From Strongyloides papillosus (Eukaryota > Nematoda > Chromadorea > Rhabditida > Strongyloididae), in NCBI GenBank assembly GCA_005656395.1, contig SRSI01000028.1, forward strand, positions 2,147,229 through 2,211,228: DNA of 64,000 bases, written 5' to 3'. Shown piece by piece: positions 25,360 to 37,291 of this stretch. The position numbers and the translations under genes are program-made. Within the stretch, counting starts at the first letter, position 1. Each line of letters begins with the position of its first letter. The notes beneath the pieces were generated by a model. The model was not told the origin of the DNA, made no database searches, and saw only the letters and a list, made by a program, of their open reading frames with translations.

Positions 25360-27512
25360 ATGAAATCTGTAAAACTTGATAAATCAGACAATTTTAAGCC
25401 CTCGTTCTTATCAAACACCTTTCAAGCTGGTAAAGAGGATGTTGATATTAATTCCATTCAACGTAAGTTATTTATTAATTTTAATTTTTTAAAATAACAC
25501 GCAATTTTCACTTCAACGATAATACATATTAATATTGTCACATGTGTTTTAGAAATTCCTATTAATAAAAATGATCCAGTATTTAAGAAACATAATATTG
25601 GCGATGAAAATAATAAAGAGAAGAATGAATCTTTTGTTGAATTGAAGGAATGTGACAATATATTAAATGGTGAAATAATAAAAAATGATGAAGAAAAAGA
25701 AAGTAAAAAAGATATACATTCATTTAATGAAAAGAAATTTATAAATTATGAAAATGCCAATAATTCTTCCCTCAACTCACTAATTCATCCTATTATTTCA
25801 TCATCTAATAATTCAACACATTCTCAAAATAAACCTATTCAAAATTCTAGTATGAACGAGTGTAATAAACAAGAAACTTTAAATGATTCCAATACAACTT
25901 TTCATGATAATAATATTTTTACCTCACTCTCTAATAAGGTATTATAAAATAATAGGACAAAACTTTTTTCATAAAAAAGTATAATTTTTGTTATTTTAGA
26001 GGCAGATAAGGAGACCGATGAATGCTTTTATGATATTTTCAAAAATACATCGACCTTTGGTACATGAAAAATATCCTAATCGTGACAATAGGACAGTTTC
26101 TAAAATTTTAGGTGAATGGTGGTATTCACTGGAGGTGGAGGAGAAACAAAAATATCAATTAATGGCATCCCAGGCAAAGGAAGCACATTTTAAAGCCTAT
26201 CCAAACTGGAAATGGTGTAATAAAGAAAGAAAAAAATCACCTATATGTAAAAATGATAACTCTATTGATGATATGTCACTAGAACAATTAAAATCAACAT
26301 CTGTCTTCTTTAACCAAAATACATCGACATCAACCATTCCAAATAAACCAGTTTCTTCGCAAATATCGCATTCTATAAAGTTAGTTTAAATAGTTTATTA
26401 TAATTGCAAATTTCAGTGATGAAACAGAAGCACTACAACATTTAGAAACATTAACCCAATACTCCAACGGGATTTTTAATTTTACATCCACTGGAACAGC
26501 TAATAAAAATATATTTTCAGCACCAGCTAATGTAACACGTCCACCATTCCTTTTTTCCCCAACCTCTCTTAACATCCAACAAAACCTGTCATTAGCGGCT
26601 GCTGCTCAAAGTTCTATGTTCTTTAATGACAGTCCAATATCGCAACCATTTACTAATAACACTCCAGCTTTAAATATAACTGTTCCAAATATATTTCATA
26701 TATCCAATGCTACAGGTAATCCCATTACATTAATGCCAACACCTGCGCAACGAGGTTTAAAAAAAAATGTTATGGCAAGAAATGATACTACTAGTAACAT
26801 GCTCCAAACATTATCAGGGATTAGTATAAATAATACATTTCAACCAATACCTTCATCGGCATCCCTTCAACAACCATCTAATACAATTTTTAATACACAC
26901 ACTAACCCAACAGATAATAATAATGTATCTTCATATGAAGCAGCCTCACTATTATTAAGAGCATCTCAACAATCAAATACAAACTTTTTAAATATAACAA
27001 ATGATTCAAATCTTAATTTGTTAAATTCCCTCATTACCTCATCACCAAAATCAATTATGAAGAGTTGTGATAATGATAAAATCCTATCATCGCCTTTTTA
27101 TAATACCTCTCAACCTATGGAATGGATATCAGGAGGTTTATTAACACCAACAGGGGTTGCCTCTGCACCAGTTACACCATTTGAAGGGAAACCATCAACG
27201 TCATTAATATCATCAGCATCAACCAATGATAGACCATTTAACAGAAAAATTTTAGACATTCGTCGACAACTTGTTTATCAATTACTTGAAAAACAAGGAA
27301 TGTTCCCTGCCTCTGATTATGTTTCATTATTTCAACAAAAATTTAAAAAGTACTTTCCAACAAAACAAATGTTAATACTAAAAATTCGTGAAATGAGGCA
27401 GAAGATAATGTCAACAAGTGGTCCATTAGTTAAATCAACTGATCTTGAAAATCTTCAAACAAAAACATTACCATCCGTTGATATTAGATCACTTCAAAAA
27501 AGTAGTGAATGA
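25360..27512 (+). CDS. Capicua HMG-box and C1 repressor block (short-form-like)
   Basis: Four exons join in phase: 25360-25462, 25553-25938, 26000-26379 and 26417-27512, giving 654 residues. The HMG box (residues about 166-237) starts [20 protein letters not shown] and continues [19 protein letters not shown] to [18 protein letters not shown], a diagnostic Capicua sequence rather than SOX or TCF. Near the C-terminus (about 561-621) is the C1 motif ([20 protein letters not shown], then [18 protein letters not shown]), which in Capicua cooperates with the HMG box in DNA binding. Between them is low-complexity Asn/Ser/Thr sequence with LTPTG and PVTPFEGKP, a conserved Capicua element before C1. 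An acceptor-like TTTATTTAG ends at 25350, nine bases before the ATG, which fits a spliced-leader site or independent promoter, like the short Capicua isoform of flies and mammals. Confidence 0.92.
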
Positions 27513-28505
27513 AGATAGTTATAAAGTTTTGTTAAATTAATAAATTATGCACGTATACATTATAAATATATAATATTTAGATTTATGACATTTATATCCA
27601 AAGAATCTTTTATTATTTTAAATCAAATGTTTTTTTTATAACCAAATATTATATAATAAAAAAAACTTATTATTAACAATATTTGTATAAAAAAAGATAA
27701 GTGTAAAAACTTATAATTATATCATAGCAAAATTTATTAAAAATTTTAATATTATAATATGCCATTTTACAACCTTTTATTAAATATTAATATTTGTACA
27801 TGATATTTTATTAGCAAAAAAAATTGCAAAATTACAGTATTTTATGAAAGAAAACGACTAAACTTTTCCATAAGCTTTGACCATCAATTTCAATCCATCT
27901 CTATTCGTCATGAATTTCCTATAATCCGATTAACTCTAATTCATTTAAAACAATCACAATAATTTAATATTTTTTTCCTTCATCTACCTTAATGACGCAA
28001 CATATTATATTTATATATCTATCTATAAATATCGTATAAAGATTTAAATAATAAATTTTTTCTGCTATTTGTTGAAAGTTAAAATGAATAGCTGTAATTA
28101 TGAAAAAGATTATTTATATTAATTGAATGGATTAGGTTATACAGAGGAAATATATTTTATTTCAATTTCACGTGCAAACATCTCCTCACATGTATGTATT
28201 GAGTAAAATTGGCAATATCAAACATCCGTTATAATGATTAATTATTCCTTCAATATATGAAATAAAAATGTATTATATATAATTGAAATTACAACAAAAT
28301 AAATGGATAGGTGATAAAGTTATGTTGTTAAAAAAGCCTTATGTAATAAGAATAATTAAAATGGATATGTAATATAACATTATATATATAAATTTTATTA
28401 AAATAAAAATGGTAATTATTGAAACTACATTAAAAAATTTATTGCAAAAGGATTTTGATAATTAAATTATTGAAATATACATATATTAAGTAATTAATTT
28501 TCCCC
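27513..28505. other. convergent intergenic region (3' UTRs)
   Basis: The Capicua block ends from the left and the adhesion GPCR ends from the right. This 1-kb AT-rich gap should hold both 3' UTRs. No open frame or structured RNA was recognised. Confidence 0.5.
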
Positions 28506-31500
28506 TCAATAATTATTAATAATTGAATTACTATGATCATTAATATTTTGAAGCGAAACATTTAAAGAATTTTTACTTGAAGTTATTGTATTTGAGGGTA
28601 TTTGATCAATACTATTATATATGGTACCGTCACCATCTTCCTCTATTTCACTATTCAAAGAAAGTTTTATTTTTTGCCACAAAGATAAGGTTGTTTCTTT
28701 AGTTTGTGATATTTTATTATTATGACTCATTATTGTATTATTAGAATTTGTACCATTATCCATTGAGGAGATCTTTGGTTTCCGGAAAATCGATGACATT
28801 CTAATGGAACTTTTTATCAAAGCTTTTTGAATTTTTTCATTCAGAAGAATGTGAAAAATAAATATAAATATTCCTTGTAAACTATTTAATATTGTAAAAA
28901 TAAATGTAAATATTGGTTCAACACTTTTAATTGCTGACAAAAATCCAAATACCCATGTAATACCAAGAAGACATAATAATGTCGATGAACCTTTAATCCA
29001 TCCCATAATTTTACTCCCTGTTTTACGATCTCTTGATCTAACTGATAAGACAACTTTTAATGCTATAAATAATATGAATATATTAACAATAACTACTATT
29101 ATAATTGGCCCAACAAATGCCCATATAAAACCACTACTTGTATCAATCCAACAATACTTATAAGTTCCATAATGTTTCCATCCGAATCCACCACTAAAAC
29201 CTACAATGAGTCCTGGAAATAATAAAGAAAATAAATAATAATAATTCATATGACTTTCATCTGGTTCAAATACTTTAATTAATAATCTATAAAGTTCACA
29301 TCCTTCAACTAACATCCAACAAAATGATGATAAAAATAGATAATGAAGAAGAATTGCTACTGTTTTACATCCACTATAAGAAGATGTTCTATGAATACCA
29401 ATTATAAAAGTTAATTCGGCTGCGAGTAATGTTATACAAAGATTACGATGTATATAAACTCTTTCTGAATGAATTGATGGAAGACATTGAAATATTAAAA
29501 TTGAAACAAATAAAAATAATACGGATAAGGCACATCCAAATATTGATATTAATTCCAATGCATCAGATGCTTCTTGATTTAAGGTGATAAGCTCATCTCC
29601 TATAATATCAATGAGAATAGCAAAATTAGTTAAATGATTACAGGCACATATTGTGTAGTCTGTATTAGTTTCATGAACATAACAACCATTATCACTCCAT
29701 GTTAATTTATCTTTATCCCAATAAACACAAGTAACATTATCAATATTATTTTTGCGCATATGATTAAGTATTATTTTTACAGTACTATTATTTTTAAAAT
29801 AAATGTTATCATTAGGTGAATTAACTGTAGTTCCGATAACGTGACTATTCAATAATTTTGTACTATTAGGTTTCAATAACCAATATATATTTTTATATAC
29901 ATAGTAAGCAACACTTATTTCTTTTGTTGTATTTTTAAAAAAATCTTTTCCATATTGTTGTAGTTTGTTAGTATCTTCAATATCATTTATAGAGGGTAAT
30001 TGTATGTATGGAAATTTTGTTTCCACTTGTGATGTGAATAATGCACGATTATTTATTGTTATATTAATATCCTTATAATCGGGAATATATAAAAATTCTG
30101 TAAAAATATTAAAATAATATTGTTTAAAAAAATTTACCCCAATTAGATAATTGTGATTGATTCATACTAAATTCATTTTTTATATTTGGTGAATGAATTA
30201 ATTTTTCCATAAGAGTCATTAACAATGATATATTACCTTTAATACCACCATCATTCCATAAATTCCAATTATCCCTATTATCTTTAGATAATATTGTATC
30301 CCCACTTTTGGCAATATTTTGTATAAATATACTTATATCATTAGCAATATTTTTTTTAGTTTTTTTATCATTATAATCAATCAATTTGTTTATTGCATGA
30401 ATACCTTCTATAAGATCACCAGCATACAACTCACCATTGAACGTATAATTTTTAAGATTATTATAAAGGTAATCTGATATATAATTTATATCACCATTTA
30501 ATAATATTTCTTTATCAATATCACTAAAAAAATTATGTACACACATCTTTGTATTTGGTAAACCATCCCATTCATTATTACTACAACCACATTTCAAATA
30601 TGCTAATTGACCATTAGACCCACAAGGAGCTGTAGAGTAAGTACACATATTTGTTTCATTGAATTTCAATGAAAACCAGGTAATTGAGGGACACTTTGAT
30701 GTTGAGGATGATGAAACTACATGAGGAACTTTAACTTGTTGATTCAAAGAACCTTTAACTACATCATCTATTTTCCTTTCTTGGTCAAATATTGTTGTTG
30801 GTGGTTTTTGGCAAATAAAGTTTATTTTTTCATTGCAACTAAGAATACCGATATTTAGTTCATTGGTTGGGTTTAAATTAAATGTAAGCATAGGACATGA
30901 GTTGTTATTTTGTAAAAAATTACTTAAATAACCAAGATGCCAGAAGTATACTGTATTTGATGTTGATAATGATGTTTGTGTATTGATGTATTTACGTGTC
31001 TTTTCTGTTGTTATCGGTTCAATAAGATCGGATTCCATTGAATTACATATCTTCCTTGATTCAAACCACGTTTTCTTGGTGTTTAGAAAAATTCTAATAC
31101 ATTTATCGTCGATTAAAATAAAATCATCTGGACAGATTGTAAATAAATTTTTATCAACACACTCCATACGATATTTTAAACCAGAAAAGGAATTTTTCGA
31201 GCATATAGAATAATCAAATATTGAGTTAATGTCTCGAAGATCACAAAGTTGTCTTCCTTCACAAGCTAATTTCAAGGTTTGCAATGAAAAGGGATCAGTA
31301 CAATTGAAAATCATATCTCTCTCCATATTAGTATCATTACAACTTCCAATACCTTCATTAAAAATACCAAATTGAGCATAATCAATATAAATTAATGTAT
31401 TTATAGGACACGCTAAAAATAACCTATCTTTATTACAAAGAAATTGATCTATTGTATGAAAATCTACACTTGTTTTGTTACAAAATATTCCAGAATACCC

Positions 31501-32339
31501 ATCGTTACATTGACACTGAATATATGAATACGTATCTTCTATCTCATTGTTTATATCTTTTTCACATATTATTCGATTACTCTCCAAACAACTAGTTGCT
31601 TTCCACTGTTTATACCAACTATTTCTTGTTATTTTAATGCATTTATCTATAGAAAACAAAAAAAAATTAGTAAGTTCAGGGATATTTTTTAAATTAAGTG
31701 CACATACTTTCATAATTCATAAATTGTTCTTCTTTATCATTCTCCCAAAAAAAATTATCAATCTCTCTACCTGTTAATGATACCCTCCTATTCCACATCC
31801 ATTGGAGTCCATTGATATTTGACCATTGAGCAGTACCACCAATCCAAAAATCAGAATCTAAATTTATTAATAATTTTTTTTAGTTAAAAACTAAGAAATT
31901 TACTAATGCAACATACGATAAATTTCATTAGTCTCAAAATTTGATAATATAATTGTTTGTATCGCATAGACGTCATTGATTGTATGTACCTCTAACAAAT
32001 CAAACCCCATATTGTTACAAATATTTTTAGAATTTTTCCAAGTATCTTTTTCAATAACTGGTAAGATTGTGTAAATTTTTCCGTCATAAAAATAATTATT
32101 TTGATCATAAAAATAATACAAGTATTTAGATGATACCAAACTTGGGATGCCATTTGAAGAACAATATTTAGATGTAGTTTGTGGTGTATTAATACAAGAA
32201 GCTATAAATAAGAATTTTATCAATACACACAAATGAGATTATTGACAAAATAAAACTTACATAATTCAATTAATAATACAATAAATAAATAAATAATTAA
32301 TAAGGTATTCTTAGAAGTCGTACTATTACATTGATACAT
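28506..32339 (-). CDS. latrophilin-like adhesion GPCR with C-type lectin domains
   Basis: Five exons join in phase (32261-32339, 31917-32201, 31708-31857, 30138-31646, 28506-30097): 1204 residues. Residues 1-27 form a signal peptide (LLIIYLFIVLLIEL). A first C-type-lectin-like domain spans about 38-199 (WIGGTAQW; CLESNRIICEK). An EGF-like piece follows (CQCNDGYSGIFC, about 216-228). An SUEL/RBL-type galactose-lectin domain spans about 241-335 (CEGRQLCDLRD). A second C-type lectin domain spans about 339-450. A hormone-receptor-type Cys domain (about 490-541) and a GAIN region follow. The GPS (about 798-837) has C-W-C-C spacing and the intact HL|T cleavage site in CACNHLTNFAIL. A family-B seven-helix domain (about 855-1100) and a Ser/Asn-rich tail end the protein. 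Latrophilins act in cell polarity, adhesion and synaptic signalling. The C-type lectin content points to a LAT-2-like rather than a LAT-1-like protein, but this is from memory. Confidence 0.92.
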
Positions 32340-33200
32340 TATAAATGCAACAACATAACTATTTTATATAGATAAACAAAATTAAGAAAATGGTGATGCA
32401 ACTTTCTTTTATTATGGGGATAGATTATTTTTTAAACTAAAACAACATTCTAAAGGTATGTTAGATGGTGTCTTAAAAATAGCATATACATAAAGTTTAT
32501 TTAATGAGGAATCTTTTGTTATAAGTGTCTTTTTATCATCAATGTTGCTTTAACTCTCCAAATCAAATCTTAATCTAGTTTTCCTTTACCACCAAAACTC
32601 AATTATATATTTGTACGCTAATTTATATACAAATATCAAGATACATTCTCAATCATAGATGACCTTTTATTTTTAAATTATTTACAAGTATGTACTCCAC
32701 TAAGCTCCTCCACAAAATCACACAATTATCAAAAATTTCTCTCTTTTTTTCCTCTAATTATTTTTTCATTAAAAATTATTATATTTAAATATAATTTACG
32801 ATTACAAATTTTACAAATTTCTAAATATATTATAATATTTTTTACATTCTAATAATAATAATTTAAATTTGATTTTTAAAAAGAAATTTTCCATTTGTTA
32901 TAGGAGGAAGATGAGGTATAATATAATTTTTTAAATATAAAATTTTATTATACGCATAAATATATTAGAATCTGGCCAAATTAAGTAGTATATTTTAAAT
33001 TATATATTATATTTAATTTGTAAAGTGAGACTTTGATGTTATGTTATATATATAAACGTGAAAGGAATGCCAATTTGTACATTATTGTGGTAGATTAGAA
33101 ACTTTAAGAGGCATTTATTTTGTATATTACATCAACAGATACTTTTAAATTGTTTAAATATCTATTATAATAACTTTGAACTATTAAATTTTTTTTTAAA
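32340..33200. other. divergent promoter region, adhesion GPCR / small membrane protein
   Basis: An 860-bp AT-rich gap between two divergent starts. No gene was seen. It should contain promoters for the GPCR on the minus strand and the 102-residue protein on the plus strand. Confidence 0.5.
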
Positions 33201-33561
33201 ATGTCTGGAGTTTATGGTATTACGATAAGTTCATTGATAATGATCTTCTTTTTTAAATTAATTCAATCTGTATGTTTTTCATTAATTTTATATTATTGTT
33301 TATTTAAATCTATTCATTTAGCAGTATCAATACGATCATGAAATGGGATTGATACCAAGTTCCAAATTAAGTACCTGGGTCCCAATTGTTGTTGGTATTA
33401 ACGGTTCAATAATAATACTTACATTTTGTTGCTTAGTATCAATGTGTGTCAATTGCCTATGTAAATATGGGAGAAGAAACAATAATATTAATAATCATAA
33501 TAATGATGAGTTAAATGAAATTGTCAGTATGAGCCTAATTAACATACCAAGTGTTGTTTGA
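33201..33561 (+). CDS. small single-pass membrane or secreted protein, unknown function
   Basis: Two exons, 33201-33269 and 33322-33561, join in phase 0 through a 52-bp intron (GTATGT donor, ATTTAG acceptor), giving 102 residues. The first exon is a signal peptide (MSGVYGITISSLIMIFFFKL, then IQS). The second holds a short outer segment, a strong membrane helix (WVPIVVGINGSIIILTFCCL) ending in CVNCLCKYGRR, and a short Asn-rich cytosolic tail ending MSLINIPSVV. The Cys cluster at the inner membrane edge suggests palmitoylation (inference). I recognise no family. It lies between the GPCR and the PIGQ/ABCG pair on the opposite strand, and its stop is 140 bp from the PIGQ stop. Confidence 0.65.
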
Positions 33562-33701
33562 TGTATTATTAATGAAGTTTAACAGGGAACTTAATAAGTT
33601 GCGAATAAAGTTTTTTCCTTTAATTATATTAATTTTTTTTAATAAAACGTTTATTTTTAATCGTAAAGTATTGTGACATTAATGGTTTTACAATATATAT
33701 T

Positions 33702-36700
33702 TTAATTATTAACACCTTTCCTTGAAAATACATATACATGCCATCTGGATGCATAAAATATTATTATTAAACCAAAATTGATAACTTTCCATGTCTAAAA
33801 AATATTATAATTTTTTAAATTCCTTCATTCTTTATAAATTAAAGTATAACTTACCAAACCAAAGAAAAAGTAATACATCATGACTGTTGGGCTGATAAAG
33901 ATGAGGAAAACAGTTAAAATTGAAATTATGTAAATTTGATTCATACTCAAAATAACTGTATCTTGTCTTTTTTTTAATGGATTCCATTTTCTTCCACGAA
34001 AATAATTGATGAAGGAATAAACTAAGTGTAACGTAAATTGTGATAATCTTGAAATTTAATTATTAAACATTAAATTAATTTTTTTTAAATATAGGTAAAA
34101 GTTTAGAATACAAAATAATTTTTTTGTTGTTTTAGAAATATTTTTTATCAAGTATATACTCAAATTTTATCTTGCGCGAGTGACTCTGTATAGAAGCCCA
34201 AAGAAACCAAGAATATAGAAGGATAACATAATAAAAATTAATGATAATATGTCAGTTGTGAAATTGTTTTCATCAAAAGAATAACTATTAAGAATTTGAT
34301 TTGGTGTAAGACATTTCTCTGTAATGCAACCATCATTAAGATCAGCTACCCCTCTCCATTGATTAATGGAGAGTGCCTCGAAACTATGTTTAAACCAGGA
34401 GATATATGTTAACCAACTTGCGTATACTGGAAGTGTGGAGACATTAGCAAAAAGACCTCCAGTTATTGTTAGAATTGTTACTAATGGTCCAGCTAATGAT
34501 ATTGCAAAGGCATATGATGGAGCACATGTGCTTAAACATACTCCAAAAGAAGCAGAACATTGTTCAATTAAAATTTGTATAATAATAGCCCACATAAAGT
34601 TATAAAGTGATGGAGCTAGCCCCATAAGCCAATATGATAAGGTAAGCATTATAAAACCATCAACGGTAAATAATGGAAGGTATGAAAGACATCTTGCTAC
34701 ATAATAACTAAAAACTGAGTACATCCCATCATGATACTCACGGACGAGGAGGTTATATTCAGATGGTAAGCATGCAATAATACCAAATAATGTAGCATAA
34801 GTTAATTCAGCAACAATATAATACAATCCACCATTAATATTATTAATACCAATACCATCAACAACTATTTGAAAATATAAAAATCCAATAAAAAGTCCCA
34901 TGATTGTTTTTTGTGATAATTTAGCTTTAGCTAAATGTGGATTCCTCCATGTATCAATTATTGATCTTTGAAAAATCGTTAGTATTTGCGTAAACGTGCT
35001 TGCAACTTTCTTTTTAGGCACAATAAAATTTTTACTTTCAATTTCTTCAATCTCTTTAATCATTGCCTGGTACTCCTCTGATTGAATAAATGCATCACAA
35101 ATTTTCTCTAACTCCTCAATACGACTAATACTTTTTTGTCCATAAACCATCGATAATTTTTCAATAATCATATCAGAAGGATTGTAATTTTCAGGACATA
35201 CATATCCTAACGATTTAAAATGTTTAACAGCATCTTTTGGAGGTCCATAATATGCTACTCTCCCATTTGATAAGAAATAAACTTTATCAAATTGAAAGTA
35301 TATTTGTGAGGATGGTTGGTGAATTGTACAAATAACTGTCCTCCCATTATCAGTTAATTTTTTTAATGTCTGTATGACACTTTCAGCCATAAAAGAATCA
35401 AGACCTGTAGTTGGTTCATCACAAAATAGAATACTAGGATTATTAAGGAGTTCACTGGCAAAGGCTAATCTTTTAGCTTCCCCTCCAGAGATACCTTTTT
35501 TACCTTCTGGTGAACCAATTAAAGTATTTTGACATTTTAATAATCCAAGTTCTCTCATTACACCATTAACTCTAGATTGCTGTTTAGTGCTATTAAAATG
35601 AGGTAATCTCAGCTTAGCTTGTATTGTAAGGTGTTCTTTAACTGTTAAAGATGATAAAAATAACTCATCTTGTTGAATGTATCCACACATTTGTGAAATA
35701 TCGTTACCGATATATGATCCATCAAGATTTATATCCCCCTTTACTACTAATCCTTTTAAATTTCTATGCATTAATGAATTAAGGAGTGTTGTTTTCCCAG
35801 CACCACTTAAATAAATAATAATTTAAAATTTTTTTTCAAAACATACCTTGATCCCATTAATGCAATTAACTCTCCTGGTTTAGCATACCCATAAACATCA
35901 TTTAAAATACATTTATGATTTTTTTCAAAGAATACAGAAAGGTTAACCCATGATAATATTGCATTAGGAACTTTTGTTGTAATAAAAGATCTTTTAGAAG
36001 ATCCATAATCAGTAAAGGTATCAGAGGAATTGGAAACTAAACTACTATTCTCAGGAAGTTCCATAATAAAAATAATAGTAAAAAAATAAATAAATATTAT
36101 TGCTAGTGGTGATAAATACAACTATCAACAAATAACTTTATTAAAATAATATATATTTTGTAAAAACTGAACATTTAAAGTGAAAGTTTATTAGTTTTAC
36201 TATACATTCTAGCTGTTAGATAAGGCTTTTGTAGAAGGGGTTATTTAGATAAGAAAAATTATTATACTACTATTTATGAGATAATAGATAGATACATCTT
36301 ATCAAAAAAAATACTAATCCTAATATAATTAATTTTAGGTTATAAGATAAAAATCTACAAAAAAACTTACATTTTAGAATAAACATAGAAACATTGTATA
36401 TGCATTGTTAAGATTATTAAAAAATCATGTAATACTGATAAAAAAAATGAACTTCCAATATAACATGTATACGTGAGGTATTTGAATATTATCTCTTTGT
36501 CCACACCATTCATTTGTATAGAAAATATTGATACATAATAACGATAAAAACTATTCATTAATCTATTAATTTCTTGATTGATTTTATATCCTGAATTTCC
36601 GCCTTTTAACATTTCTTCCAAGAAAAAATCAAAATTTGTAAAACTTTTTTTCAAGAATATGATTGTTAAATTTGAGACTGTATCTATTATTGGTGTTTGA

Positions 36701-36846
36701 GTTATTAATATACCAAGGAGTATGTCAATTAAAAGCAATTTAATGGTATAAAACTTCTTATAAAATTTTATACAATTTATTATTGCTGATCCTTCTTTCA
36801 TTTTTTGTAATTTAATAGCATAAGATTGTAGTTCTTGATCCTCCAT
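33702..36846 (-). CDS. PIGQ/GPI1-like subunit of GPI-GlcNAc transferase, with a gene nested in its intron
   Basis: Exons 36371-36846, 33855-34047 and 33702-33794 join in phase 2 then 0, giving 253 residues. PIGQ is the multi-pass ER membrane subunit of the GPI-N-acetylglucosaminyltransferase, which makes the first GPI-anchor intermediate. The first exon carries the family's membrane segments (IDILLGILITQTP; ending LTMHIQCFYVYSK). The second starts mid-helix and has the diagnostic FRGRKWNPLKKRQDT followed by LTVFLIFISPTVMMYYFFFG; spacing across the join matches the family residue for residue as I remember it. The last exon ends WHVYVFSRKGVNN. Animal PIGQ proteins have a longer N-terminus; here ATG 36846 is the first start after an in-frame stop, so the protein looks N-terminally short, or an upstream exon was missed. 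Intron 1 (34048-36370) contains the whole ABCG transporter gene. Confidence 0.85.
34167..36064 (-). CDS. ABCG (White-type) half ABC transporter
   Basis: Two exons, 35847-36064 and 34167-35805, join in phase 2 through a short intron that splits the Walker A codons, giving 618 residues. Order is nucleotide-binding domain then membrane domain, as in the ABCG/White family. Walker A is GSSGAGKTT (about 71-79). The signature ISGGE lies at about 178-182 and Walker B (ILFCDEPTTGLD) at about 198-209. The switch His is in TVICTIHQPSS (about 234). An ABC2-type domain with about six helices spans about 370-610. All catalytic motifs are intact. ABCG half-transporters dimerise to export lipids, sterols or pigment precursors. 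The substrate cannot be told. ATG 36064 (MELPENSS) is chosen because the longer frame starts with TTG. The gene lies wholly inside the first intron of the PIGQ-like gene on the same strand, so its promoter should lie within 36065-36370. Confidence 0.92.
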
Positions 36847-37291
36847 TATACGAAATGATATTGCACTTTTGATAAATTTAATATGTAAAAGAATTCTTTA
36901 AAAGATAAGATTGTAAAATGGAATTAGTCGAATGCAAATATGGATTATAAAAATATTTCTTATAACGAAGAAAAAGGTGACGTTTTAACACCTAAATTTT
37001 AATAGAAAAAAAAGTACAAAAAATGATTTAGTGTTTATTGGTAAACAACTAGAAATTACAATACAAAAAATGTTACTATGTTGCGTTAACACCAATTAAA
37101 AGTTTTGAATTTTTCCACCCCTCAAAAACTATCGCATCCCTCTCGCTCTCTTTCATATCATTTAGATATTGATTCCATTTTTATTGAAGATTAATAAAAA
37201 GAAAAAATAAGAAGTAAACATGTAAATATATCAACAATCTAAATATTTTGTAGTTGTAGAAAAGTATCAAAACATTTACCATTTCCCTAAT
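36847..37291. other. intergenic region upstream of PIGQ
   Basis: AT-rich DNA between the PIGQ start and the stop of the phosphate-carrier gene, all on the minus strand. I looked for an upstream PIGQ exon and found none. It should hold the PIGQ promoter and carrier 3' UTR. Confidence 0.45.

Noticed and set aside
33743..34004. A 41-residue membrane micropeptide read from ATG in the exon at 33855-34047
   Set aside because: The same exon reads through in frame upstream into the PIGQ core motif, which explains it better.
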